The notes under the pieces were generated by a model. It did not search any database. It was not told the origin of the DNA and saw only the letters and a list, made by a program, of their open reading frames with translations. A stretch of DNA of 64,000 bases from Streptomyces sp. NBC_00820 (GTDB lineage Bacteria > Actinomycetota > Actinomycetes > Streptomycetales > Streptomycetaceae), in contig NZ_CP108882.1 in assembly GCF_036347055.1 (NCBI RefSeq), forward strand, positions 1,240,001-1,304,000, in the 5' to 3' direction. The position numbers and the translations under genes are program-made. Positions 1 to 7,615 of this stretch are shown here, piece after piece; the first letter of the stretch is position 1; the number at the start of each line of letters is the position of its first letter.

Positions 1-170
1 TGACCGGACCCGGACCCCTGGACGATGGAGACCTTGTCCTCCCGCGGGGCGTCGGCACGCATGATCAGGTTGTACTCGGGGACGTACCTCAGCGTGTCGG
101 GGTTGGCCAGGGCGAGCCCCTCCAGCATCTGCGCCACGTAGTCCCGCGGGTCGTTGACGAACTTCTTCAT
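1..170 (-). CDS. dhaK: Dihydroxyacetone kinase subunit DhaK (N-terminal part; gene runs off the window)
   Basis: The reverse strand from the ATG at 170 encodes about 56 residues opening with MKKFVNDPRDYV and reaching VSIVQGSGSGH at the window edge. The FVNDPxDYVxxxLEGL opening and the GSGSGHE-type loop are typical of DhaK, the subunit that binds dihydroxyacetone covalently through a histidine. An AAGGAG ribosome site lies about seven bases before the ATG. The gene follows dhaL by 69 bp and is the last visible gene of the aldolase–HAD–dhaL–dhaK run. Known for the family: DhaK and DhaL together phosphorylate dihydroxyacetone, using ATP or a PTS phosphoryl donor. The rest of the gene lies outside the window, so integrity cannot be judged. 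Confidence 0.88.
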   Translation of the reverse strand, partial: MKKFVNDPRDYVAQMLEGLALANPDTLRYVPEYNLIMRADAPREDKVSIVQGSGSG

Positions 171-239
171 CCCGTCGCTCCTTCGTGGTACCGGTCCGGG
201 TGCCGGAGGCGGCCCGGGAACCAGGCCCGGCGTCAGCCG

Positions 240-896
240 TCAGTCGCGGGCGTCCCAGTCCGCCGCGACCCGCTCCGCCATGACGGCGACCGCCACCGCG
301 CCCGGGTCCGGCGAGCCGATGCTGCGCTCGCCGGTGTAGCTCTGGCGCCCGCGCCGGGCCTGCATGGATGTCGTCGCGTCGGCCGCGGCACGGGCCGAAG
401 TGGCGGCCAGCCGGGCCAGTTCCGCCGCGCTGTCCCCCTGTTCGCCGTCGGCCAGCCGCTGCTCCAGGGCGTCGGTCATCGGTATCAGCGCGTCCAGCAG
501 CGTCTTGTCTCCCAGGCCGGACTTTCCCCGCGTCCCTATTCCCTCGGCCGCGGCCCGCAGCATGGCCACCGCGTCCCGGGCGTCCGGTTCCGGCCGGTCC
601 TTCACGGCCCCGGACGCCCGCAGGAACGCCGTGCCCCACAGCGGCCCCGACGTGCCGCCCACCCGCTTGGAGATCACCAGAGCGACGTTCTTGAGGAGGT
701 CGGCCGGCGTGCCCGTCGCGAGGGTGTCCCAGTCGGCGAGCACGATCTCGAAGCCGCGGGCGAGCGAGAACCCGAAGTCCCCGTCGCCCGCGACGGCGTC
801 GAGGTCGCTGAAGGCCTTCTCGTTGTCGACCGCCGTCCGGGCCATGGTCCGGACGACGAAGGCGAGGTCGTCGGCGGGGGTCGATGGCGATGACAT
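240..896 (-). CDS. dhaL: Dihydroxyacetone kinase subunit DhaL
   Basis: 218 residues, the usual length for a stand-alone DhaL nucleotide-binding subunit. The segment DAVAGDGDFG near residue 35 is the Asp-rich loop that holds two Mg ions and ADP/ATP, and KSGLGDKTLLDAL near residue 125 is the second conserved DhaL motif. The start at 896 was chosen because AGGAG sits just upstream; an ATG 45 bp earlier lacks such a site and would add an untypical extension. It lies 22 bp after the HAD phosphatase gene and before dhaK, so one transcript is likely. Whether the phosphoryl donor is ATP or a PTS protein cannot be told; no dhaM is visible here. Confidence 0.9.
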   Translation of the reverse strand: MSSPSTPADDLAFVVRTMARTAVDNEKAFSDLDAVAGDGDFGFSLARGFEIVLADWDTLATGTPADLLKNVALVISKRVGGTSGPLWGTAFLRASGAVKDRPEPDARDAVAMLRAAAEGIGTRGKSGLGDKTLLDALIPMTDALEQRLADGEQGDSAAELARLAATSARAAADATTSMQARRGRQSYTGERSIGSPDPGAVAVAVMAERVAADWDARD

Positions 897-918
897 GACT
901 CTCCTGACTGCGGCGGCT

Positions 919-1830
919 TCAGCGGGAACGCGGATCGGCACCGGGCGGAGCGGAGTCGGATGAACCGGCCGCGGACACTCCCGACGGAGTGGTCACCGAG
1001 CGGCCGTCGCCGGTGGTTCCCGAGCGGCCGCCGGCAGTGGCCCCCGCGCGGGCGCCGGCGTCGAGCAGCGCGGCCAGGTCCGCGAGCACCACCCACGGCC
1101 CCGGGTGGACGCCGGCCGGATCGCTCAGCACCCGGCTGACGGTCTCCCGCGGCGGCGGGTCGCCGAGCGAGGTGACCACCAGGGAGGCCCCGGTGAAGTC
1201 CTCCTCCTCGGTGTAGGCGCTGGTCGTGACGGCACAGGTCAGCCCGGCGCCGAGCGCGGCCAGCATTCCGTTGCGGCTGTCCTCGATCGCGACGGCGTCC
1301 GACGGATCGACACCCAGCCGGTCCACGGCGAGGGCGTATATGTCGGGAGCGGGCTTCTTCCGTCGGACCACGTCCCCGGCGAACACGCCGAAGTGAGCGG
1401 CCAGTTCCGGGCCCATGGCCAGTTCGAGCACGGCGCGGACGGACGCCTCCGCGGAGGTGGAGGCTACCGCGAGCGTCCACCCGGCCTCGTACGCCTGCGC
1501 CGCGACCCGTCGCACGCCGGGCCTGGGCGGTATGCGCCCGCCGCGGATGATCCCGGTGTAGATCTCGGTCTTGCGCCGGTGCCAGCCGGCAAGTTGCTCC
1601 TCCAGCGCGGCAGGGTCGGCGGGGAGACCGGCGGCAGCGACGAAGTCCGGGGTCAGCAGTGTCCGCATCCGCTCCTTGCCGCCGCCGACCTTCAGCTTCT
1701 CCGCGTACTCCGCGTCGGTCCACCGTACGGGGAGGCCGAATTCCGCGAACGTCTCGTTGAACGCGGGCAGGTGTCCGTCGCGTTCGGTGTCGGCGAGGAC
1801 GCCGTCGCAGTCGAAGACGAGCGCGGGCAT
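919..1830 (-). CDS. HAD-superfamily hydrolase, CbbY/beta-phosphoglucomutase-like
   Basis: 303 residues. The N-terminus MPALVFDCDGVLADTE is HAD motif I, with the nucleophile Asp7 and acid/base Asp9. VASTSAEAS near residue 120 is motif II, the Lys-rich RRKKPAPDIY is motif III, and AIEDSRNGM is motif IV. This is the C1-cap CbbY-type branch, which acts on small sugar phosphates. About 60 C-terminal residues are Ala/Gly/Ser-rich and lie outside the fold. The gene begins four bases after the aldolase stop and is followed by dhaL after 22 bp, so it should act on a sugar phosphate in the same pathway. The exact substrate cannot be read from sequence. Confidence 0.85.
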   Translation of the reverse strand: MPALVFDCDGVLADTERDGHLPAFNETFAEFGLPVRWTDAEYAEKLKVGGGKERMRTLLTPDFVAAAGLPADPAALEEQLAGWHRRKTEIYTGIIRGGRIPPRPGVRRVAAQAYEAGWTLAVASTSAEASVRAVLELAMGPELAAHFGVFAGDVVRRKKPAPDIYALAVDRLGVDPSDAVAIEDSRNGMLAALGAGLTCAVTTSAYTEEEDFTGASLVVTSLGDPPPRETVSRVLSDPAGVHPGPWVVLADLAALLDAGARAGATAGGRSGTTGDGRSVTTPSGVSAAGSSDSAPPGADPRSR

Positions 1831-1834
1831 GGTC

Positions 1835-2695
1835 TCAGCCCGCCCGCCCGGCGCTGCCGAAGAGCCGCATCAGGGAACCGGCCAGGTCGACGACGTCCTG
1901 GCGTACGGCCCGGAAGAGCGACGGCGGGTCCCACTTCTGCCGCTCCGCCGCCGTTTCGAGGAAGGCCAGGTTCGACTTCATGTACGTCTCCTTGAGGGCG
2001 GTCGAGATGTTGACCTTCGCGCACCCCCGGGAGATCAGGTCGCGGAACTGCTCGTCGGACAGTCCGCTGCCGCCGTGCAGCGCGATGGGCACCGGATGCG
2101 CGGCCACGATGTCGGACACGCGCTGGGCGTCGAGCACCGGCGCCTGTCTGTACGATCCGTGGGCGTTGCCGATCGCCGGTGCGAAGACGTCGACCCCCGT
2201 GGTCCGCAGGAAGTCCAGGGCGACCGCGAGGTCCTGCTGCGGGGCGGCGGCGTCGCTGCCGATGCCGTCCTCCACGCCGGTGATCGATTCGATCTCGCCC
2301 TCGACCGCCGCCCCGTACCCACGGGCCTCCGCGACGACCTCGACCGTCTGCCGCATGTTCTCCTCGACCGGCAGCTCGGAGGCGTCGAAGAGCACGGAGT
2401 TCCATCCCCGCCGCAGGCACTCGGTGATGACCTCGCGATCCGGACAGTGGTCCAGGTGCAGGGTCACCGGGACCTCGATGCCGGCGGTCATGGCGGTCCA
2501 CATGGCGTAGAGAACGTCGCTGCCGATGGACTTCACCGTCTTCACCGACGTCTGCACGATCAGCGGTGACTCGTTCTCCACCGCAGCCGCCAGCACGGCC
2601 TCCATCGTCAGGTCGTTGAACACGTTGATGGCGGGTACGGCGTAGCGCTCGTCGAAGGGCCCGGAGAGGATCTCGGTCAGCGGCTTCACACCCAC
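1835..2695 (-). CDS. Class II (zinc) ketose-bisphosphate-type aldolase
   Basis: About 286 residues with the class II aldolase signature. LHLDHC near residues 79–84 contains the catalytic Asp and a zinc-binding His; GNAHGSY near 180 and ALHGGSG near 210 supply the other two zinc His and the phosphate-binding loop. Known for the family: reversible retro-aldol cleavage of a ketose (bis)phosphate to a dihydroxyacetone phosphate-type product plus an aldehyde (fructose, tagatose or sedoheptulose type). The start is a GTG; two in-frame GTGs (2695 and 2689) follow one GGAGG and either could be used. It heads the operon with a HAD phosphatase and DhaKL, suggesting breakdown of a less common sugar into triose units rather than core glycolysis. 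Confidence 0.85.
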   Translation of the reverse strand: MGVKPLTEILSGPFDERYAVPAINVFNDLTMEAVLAAAVENESPLIVQTSVKTVKSIGSDVLYAMWTAMTAGIEVPVTLHLDHCPDREVITECLRRGWNSVLFDASELPVEENMRQTVEVVAEARGYGAAVEGEIESITGVEDGIGSDAAAPQQDLAVALDFLRTTGVDVFAPAIGNAHGSYRQAPVLDAQRVSDIVAAHPVPIALHGGSGLSDEQFRDLISRGCAKVNISTALKETYMKSNLAFLETAAERQKWDPPSLFRAVRQDVVDLAGSLMRLFGSAGRAG

Positions 2696-2832
2696 GGCGC
2701 CTCCACGTCTGCGCCCCCACCTTCCTATTCCACGCCCGCGCATCGCACCCTGCCACTTTTGGCATGCCACGGGCAGGGTCCGGCGGTGCCACACCTTGAG
2801 CCGGGACTTAGGAAGGGGCTCAGCAGGAGTCC

Positions 2833-2897
2833 GTCAGGCCACCGGTCCAGGTGGCGTCAGGCCACCGGTTCAGCAGTCGGTCAGGCCATCGGCCTAG
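2833..2897. repeat. Three 18-bp direct repeats upstream of the PAP2–lipid kinase gene
   Basis: The motif GTCAGGCCACCGGTCCAG occurs at 2833–2850 and 2856–2873 (one change) and as GTCAGGCCATCGGCCTAG at 2880–2897, at steps of 23 and 24 bp. The array lies in the 243-bp gap between the divergent aldolase operon and the PAP2–kinase gene. Spacing near two helical turns fits a cooperative binding site, but no regulator is identified. Confidence 0.55.
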
Positions 2898-2938
2898 GAA
2901 GAGCACAAGAAACGGCGGCGACAGGGTAACCGGATCAC

Positions 2939-4426
2939 ATGAGCCCAGACGTCGATCTCACTGCTGCCCCCGGCGCCGGCCGCGGCGCCCTGCGCCGGCT
3001 GCTCTCCCTCGACTCACGGATGTTCGAAGTCGCCGCCGAGCGGCACTGGCCGGGTGCCGAGGCGGTGCTGCCGAGGCTGAGCCGGAGCGCGAACCACGGA
3101 GTGCTGTGGTTCGCTGCGGCTGCCGCGATCGCCGCGAGCCGTACTCCGCGGGCTCGGCGGGCCGCCGTCCGCGGGGTGGCCTCGCTGAGCCTGGCCTCGC
3201 TGACCATCAACACCCTCGGCAAGTGGTCGGTGCGGCGCGCCCGGCCGGTACTGGAGGCGGTGCCGCTCGCCCGGCAGCTGAAGCGGCAGCCGATCACCAC
3301 GTCCTTCCCCTCGGGGCACGCCGCGTCGGCGGCGGCCTTCGCGACGGGTGTCGCCCTCGAGTCGCCGGGGTGGGGGGCGGCGGTGGCGCCCGTGGCGTTC
3401 TCCGTGGCCGCGTCCCGTGTCTACACGGGGGTGCACTTCCCGAGCGACGTGCTCGCGGGGGCCGCGCTGGGCGCGGGCGTCGCTTTCGCCGTACGACGTC
3501 TGGTGCCGACGCGTGCCCAGGTGGTGCCGCCGGCGCGACCGCTGGCGCAGGCACCGGCTCTGCCCGAGGGCGACGGTCTGGTGATGGTCGCCAACCGCGC
3601 CTCGGGCACCTCCGACCGGGTGCGGGTCCTGCGGGAGGCGCTACCGAAGGCGGAGATCGTGGAGTGCGAACCCGAGGAAGTGCAGGCCGAGTTGGAGAAG
3701 GCAGCCACGCGGGCGCGAGCGCTCGGGGTGTGCGGTGGCGACGGGACGGTGAACTCGGCGGCCGCGGTGGCCCTGCGCTACGGCCTGCCCCTGGCGGTAC
3801 TGCCCGGGGGCACGCTCAACCACTTCGCCTACGACTTGCAGGTGGAGGACGAGAACGGGCTCGCCGACGCCGTACGCGAGGGCGAGGCGGTGCGGGTGGA
3901 CGTCGGACGGTTCGTCGCCGACAACCGGGAGGGCATCTTCCTCAACGCGCTGAGTCTGGGCGTCTATCCGGAACTCGTGCGCACGCGGGAGCACTGGTCG
4001 TCCCGGATCGGCGGCTGGTCGGCCGGTGTGCTCGGAGCGTGGCAGGTGCTGCGCGCCGACCGGCATCCCGTGGTGGTCGAACTGGAAGGACAGCGCCATC
4101 CCTTGTGGTTGCTGTTCGTGGGCAACGGCATGTACCACCGCATGGGTCTCGCCTCCGGCCGGCGGACCGACCTGGCGGACGGGGTGCTCGACGTGCGGGT
4201 GGTGCACGGCAGCAGGAAACCCGCGCTGCCCCTGCTGGGCGCCGCGATCGCGGGCCCGCTGACCCGTTCCCCCGCGCATGCGGCCGTACGGCGGCAACGG
4301 CTGCGGCTCACCGGCCTCGCCCCGGGCACGCCCCTGGCGTACGACGGGGAGATCGCCGAGGTGCGGGGCGACCTGCTGCTGGAGAAACTGCCCGCGGCCC
4401 TGACCGTCTACCGCCCGCTGTCCTGA
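2939..4426 (+). CDS. PAP2 phosphatase–diacylglycerol kinase (LCB5/YegS type) fusion protein
   Basis: 495 residues with two domains. Residues about 20–190 are a membrane PAP2 acid phosphatase: KWSVRRARP near 95 (motif 1), TSFPSGHAAS near 123 (motif 2) and SRVYTGVHFPSDVLAG near 163 (motif 3 with the catalytic His). Residues about 210–495 are a lipid-kinase domain with GGDGTVNSAA near 266 (nucleotide loop) and LPGGTLNHFAYDL near 284. Known for the families: PAP2 removes phosphate from phosphatidic acid or prenyl phosphates; YegS-type domains phosphorylate diacylglycerol-like lipids. The combination suggests lipid phosphate turnover at the membrane. The ATG has only a weak upstream ribosome site. 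Confidence 0.9.
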   Translation: MSPDVDLTAAPGAGRGALRRLLSLDSRMFEVAAERHWPGAEAVLPRLSRSANHGVLWFAAAAAIAASRTPRARRAAVRGVASLSLASLTINTLGKWSVRRARPVLEAVPLARQLKRQPITTSFPSGHAASAAAFATGVALESPGWGAAVAPVAFSVAASRVYTGVHFPSDVLAGAALGAGVAFAVRRLVPTRAQVVPPARPLAQAPALPEGDGLVMVANRASGTSDRVRVLREALPKAEIVECEPEEVQAELEKAATRARALGVCGGDGTVNSAAAVALRYGLPLAVLPGGTLNHFAYDLQVEDENGLADAVREGEAVRVDVGRFVADNREGIFLNALSLGVYPELVRTREHWSSRIGGWSAGVLGAWQVLRADRHPVVVELEGQRHPLWLLFVGNGMYHRMGLASGRRTDLADGVLDVRVVHGSRKPALPLLGAAIAGPLTRSPAHAAVRRQRLRLTGLAPGTPLAYDGEIAEVRGDLLLEKLPAALTVYRPLS

Positions 4427-4436
4427 CCGACCGGTA

Positions 4437-4515
4437 CGGACACCGGCACGGACACCAGTACGGGAACCAGTACGGGAACCAGTACGGGGACCGATGCGGA
4501 CACCGGACCGATGCG
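4437..4515. repeat. Short imperfect tandem repeats after the PAP2–kinase gene
   Basis: A 12-bp unit close to ACCAGTACGGGA is repeated about three times exactly. It is flanked by looser variants of the type ACCGGCACGGAC and ACCGATGCGGAC. The array is non-coding, between two convergent genes, and probably arose by slippage. Confidence 0.5.
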
Positions 4516-4620
4516 GACACGTTCGTCGGCACCCCGTCGCGGGTGCGCTCCTTCACACACGGTGCGCACCCGCTGCGAGGTGCCGTGATGGAGTTGAGGG
4601 GCCGCGTCCGCGAGCGGGCG

Positions 4621-4776
4621 TCACCAGTAGTGGCGACGGCCGCCGACGGCGTGACCGACCGAGCCGAGAATCCAGAGGATGAGTCCGATCACCACGAGGA
4701 TGATTCCGATTGTCCAGAGGATGCCTATTCCCGTGAGGAATCCGACGATCAGCAGGATGATCCCGAGGATGATCAT
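4621..4776 (-). CDS. Small hydrophobic membrane protein (DUF6131-like)
   Basis: 51 residues starting at the ATG at 4776, with GGAGG about five bases upstream. It is almost wholly two hydrophobic segments rich in Ile, Leu, Val and Gly (about residues 2–19 and 21–42), ending in a polar GGRRHYW tail. This matches the DUF6131-type small membrane proteins common in Streptomyces, whose function is unknown. The gene stands alone, convergent with the PAP2–kinase gene. Family assignment is from memory of its pattern. Confidence 0.75.
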   Translation of the reverse strand: MIILGIILLIVGFLTGIGILWTIGIILVVIGLILWILGSVGHAVGGRRHYW

Positions 4777-5221
4777 TTTGGCCTCCGGCGCCTTGTCCTG
4801 AGGAGGGGGACTGCCCTCCGTGTGCCTCTGCGCTCGCGTGACGCGCGCGTACGGACGTTCCCGCCTCGGGCACTGACCGCGAGGCGTGGCCGCTCCTCCT
4901 TCCCGGCTTTCCGATTCCTGCGCGAACGCCGAGTACCCCGATCGGCACGACGCATACAGCCTCACCCGTGCCCCGATCCCGACCGGCACGGACGGGGCCC
5001 GCGGGAGGCGGCTGAGCGGGCGCCCGGGCCGCCACCCCCATACAGCCCGCCCTCCTTGTGTGGCCCGCACACATGCCCCCTCCCACCCCCCGGTGCCTAA
5101 CGTGTGCGCCGCGAGGTCACCGTGTCCGGACCACCGAGACCACCGGGAACACCGGGAACACCGGGAACACCGGACGCGTGTGAACCGAGGACACCGATCG
5201 CGTGGACAGGGGGGCCGGAAC
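4777..5221. other. Intergenic region, no gene recognised
   Basis: This 445-bp stretch separates the small membrane protein (minus) from the lipase-like gene (plus) and must hold both promoters. Frames crossing it look like out-of-frame Arg/Pro-rich translations. Near 5142–5168 a 9-bp unit ACCGGGAAC is repeated three times. I could not assign promoter boxes with confidence. Confidence 0.5.
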
Positions 5222-6511
5222 ATGCGGTACGGAAGAGGCCATGGAGGCCGGTGGCGTCTGCTGCTCGCCCTCCTGATCGCGGTGGTGGCCGGAGTACCGG
5301 CCGCCGGGGGCACTGCTTCCGCCGCCGCGCCACCGTCCTACCTCACCTTGGAGGCGAGCTACGGCGCCGGCACCGTCACCAACGGCTGGGAACGTGTGGA
5401 GCGTTATCTCGACACCACCTCGGGCTTCCGCACGGAGGGCTTCCCGCCGGACGGTCGCGGGGACCAGGACGGCAAGCGGGTGACGTACTTCGGTGGTGTC
5501 GCACGCCCGTACTCCGGCCGCTTCCTGCTCTACTCGGCACCCGGCTGGAACACCGGCGCCCAGAGCACACCCGTCCTCCTCGTCCACGGCGCGAACGACA
5601 CCGCCGACCGTGCCTGGGCCAACCCGGGAGAGGCCGGCGGCTACGGCTGCGGGGCCCTGTCGTGCCCGTCCACCGGGCTGATGCAGTACCTCGCCGGGCG
5701 CGGCCACCGTGTCTTCGCCGTCGGCTTCGCGCACAAGCAGGGCGACAACCTGATGCAGGCCCAGGTCGTCGGCGACGCCATCGCCGTCATCAAGGCGAAA
5801 CTGGGCGTCGGCAAGGTCGACCTCGTCGGCTGGAGCAAGGGCGAGATGTCGGCGCGGGCGTACGTGTCGTCGCTGAAGCCGAGCTGGGGGCGTCCGTACG
5901 CCGGTGACGTGCGCAGGCTGATCACCGTCGGCGGTCCGAACGGCGGTTACGACTACCCGTACGCGCACGGCTGGGCGCACGACTTCTCGATCTGGCCCGA
6001 GTGCGGAGGGACGGTCAACGCGCCCTCCCCGCACTCCTCCATGACCTGCTACGGCCAGTACACCTCGCACCCCGAGTTCTCGATGACACCCTCCGGCGGC
6101 TACGACGACTACCCCGGTCAGCGGCAGATGCTGGCCCGCTGGGACGGGGTGTACGGCGTCGACGGTTCCGCGCAGGACTGGTACACGACGTACTACGGCG
6201 GTCAGGGCTTCTACACGGCGGGCAGCGGCATCCAGGCCGCCGTCGACGCGGGTTCGCTGATCGCGCCCCTGCACAACGCCGGGGTTCCCGCGTCCGTCAC
6301 CACCTATCTGCTGGCCGGCGGATCACCCGACGTGGTCGGCATCTTCAACGAGAACCGCGGGCCCAGCGACGGCGTCGTGTTCATCGCCAGCGCGCTCGAC
6401 ACCACCGGCGTCCCCACGGTCGGCGGCACCGCCACCATCGCCGGCGCCAACCACCTGGAACTGGGCTGGAACAGCTCGGCCGCCGACCGGATCGACACCT
6501 GGCTCTCGTAA
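5222..6511 (+). CDS. Secreted lipase-like alpha/beta hydrolase
   Basis: 429 residues. The N-terminus has an RGRGHGGRWR basic stretch, a hydrophobic core and an Ala-rich end (TASAAAPPS), a clear signal peptide with cleavage near residue 38. LLVHGAND near 120 is the oxyanion-strand region and LVGWSKGEMSA near 203 holds the nucleophile Ser in a GxSxG elbow; GANHLELGW near the C-terminus should carry the catalytic His. Cys residues in the middle suggest disulfides outside the cell. The ATG at 5222 has a purine-rich site before it, and upstream in-frame ATGs would bury the signal peptide. It starts a run of three hydrolase genes. Substrate unknown; an extracellular esterase or lipase is the best guess. 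Confidence 0.83.
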   Translation: MRYGRGHGGRWRLLLALLIAVVAGVPAAGGTASAAAPPSYLTLEASYGAGTVTNGWERVERYLDTTSGFRTEGFPPDGRGDQDGKRVTYFGGVARPYSGRFLLYSAPGWNTGAQSTPVLLVHGANDTADRAWANPGEAGGYGCGALSCPSTGLMQYLAGRGHRVFAVGFAHKQGDNLMQAQVVGDAIAVIKAKLGVGKVDLVGWSKGEMSARAYVSSLKPSWGRPYAGDVRRLITVGGPNGGYDYPYAHGWAHDFSIWPECGGTVNAPSPHSSMTCYGQYTSHPEFSMTPSGGYDDYPGQRQMLARWDGVYGVDGSAQDWYTTYYGGQGFYTAGSGIQAAVDAGSLIAPLHNAGVPASVTTYLLAGGSPDVVGIFNENRGPSDGVVFIASALDTTGVPTVGGTATIAGANHLELGWNSSAADRIDTWLS

Positions 6512-6526
6512 AGGACACCACGGACC

Positions 6527-7615
6527 ATGACCGCGAACCCGACCCCGACCCCGAATACGGCGGCGAACCCGACCACGAACGGCCTGCGCACCCGGCGCGT
6601 GACCACCGACCGCCTCGCCCTCCACATCACCGACCTCCGGGACGAAGGCGAACCGGTCGTCTTCGTCCACGGCAACGTCTCCTCCGGCGCCTTCTGGCGC
6701 ACCACCCTCCCCCTCCTCCCCGACCGGTACCGCCCCATCGCACCGGACCTGCGCGGTTTCGGTGACAGCGACCCGCTGCCGGTCGACGCGACGCGCGGTC
6801 TGCGCGACTACGCCGACGACCTGCACGCGCTGCTCACCGAAATCGGGGTCGAGCGGGCGCATCTGGTGGGCTGGTCCATGGGCGGCGGGGTCGTCATGCA
6901 GTACCTGCGCGACCGTCCCGCCGCCGTGCGCTCGGTGACGCTGGTCAACCCGGTCTCCCCGTACGGCTTCGGGGGCACGCACGGCGTCGAGGGGACCCTC
7001 AACTCCGAGGACGGGTCCGGTTCGGGCGGCGCCACCGCCAACCCGGAGTTCGTGACGCGGCTCGCCAAGGGGGACCGCGGCAAGGACTCGCCCGTCTCCC
7101 CCCGCTCCGTCCTGGCGAGTTGCTACGTCAAGCCCCCGTGGCGCCCCGCTCCCGGCGACGAGGAGGCGTACGTCGAGTCCATGCTGACCACGCGGACCGG
7201 CGACGACCACTACCCGGGCGACAGCACGGTCTCGCCGGTCTGGCCGGGTGTCGCGCCGGGCACCCGGGGAGTCCTCAACTGCCTTTCCCCGCTGTACTTC
7301 CGGATCGACGAGCTGCATCTGATCGAGCCGAAGCCGCCGGTTCTGTGGATCCGTGGCGAGGACGATGTCATCGTCTCGGACACCTCGCTGTTCGACCTGG
7401 CGCACCTGGGCGCGCTCGGCGCGGTGCCGGGCTGGGACGGGACCCCCGCCCAGCCGATGGTGGCGCAGACCCGTCATGTCCTGGACCGCTACGCGGCGCG
7501 GGGCGGCGCGGTACGGGAGGTCGCCGTGCCCGGCGCCGGGCACGCGGTGCACCTGGAACGGCCCGGGGAGTTCACCGCGGCGCTGCTGGAACTGCTGGAG
7601 GTCCGGTCGGCATGA
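6527..7615 (+). CDS. Alpha/beta hydrolase
   Basis: 362 residues with a canonical alpha/beta hydrolase core: VFVHGNVSSG near 47 (oxyanion region), DLRGFGDSD near 75, LVGWSMGGGVV near 115 with the Ser nucleophile, a late acid in WIRGEDD, and GAGHAVHLERP near 340 with the catalytic His. There is no signal peptide, so it is probably cytoplasmic. A lid insertion between about 150 and 260 is longer than in haloperoxidase-type relatives. It lies 15 bp after the secreted lipase gene and overlaps the following carboxylesterase by four bases, so the three are probably co-transcribed. Confidence 0.88.
   Translation: MTANPTPTPNTAANPTTNGLRTRRVTTDRLALHITDLRDEGEPVVFVHGNVSSGAFWRTTLPLLPDRYRPIAPDLRGFGDSDPLPVDATRGLRDYADDLHALLTEIGVERAHLVGWSMGGGVVMQYLRDRPAAVRSVTLVNPVSPYGFGGTHGVEGTLNSEDGSGSGGATANPEFVTRLAKGDRGKDSPVSPRSVLASCYVKPPWRPAPGDEEAYVESMLTTRTGDDHYPGDSTVSPVWPGVAPGTRGVLNCLSPLYFRIDELHLIEPKPPVLWIRGEDDVIVSDTSLFDLAHLGALGAVPGWDGTPAQPMVAQTRHVLDRYAARGGAVREVAVPGAGHAVHLERPGEFTAALLELLEVRSA

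Noticed and set aside
1105..1995. Plus-strand frames over the HAD and aldolase genes
   Set aside because: They lie opposite clear enzyme genes with full motifs and read as Arg/Gly-rich shadows.
4886..5221. Extended N-terminus for the secreted lipase gene from an upstream ATG
   Set aside because: It would bury a clear signal peptide starting at 5222 and add a Pro/Arg-rich stretch typical of untranslated GC-rich DNA.
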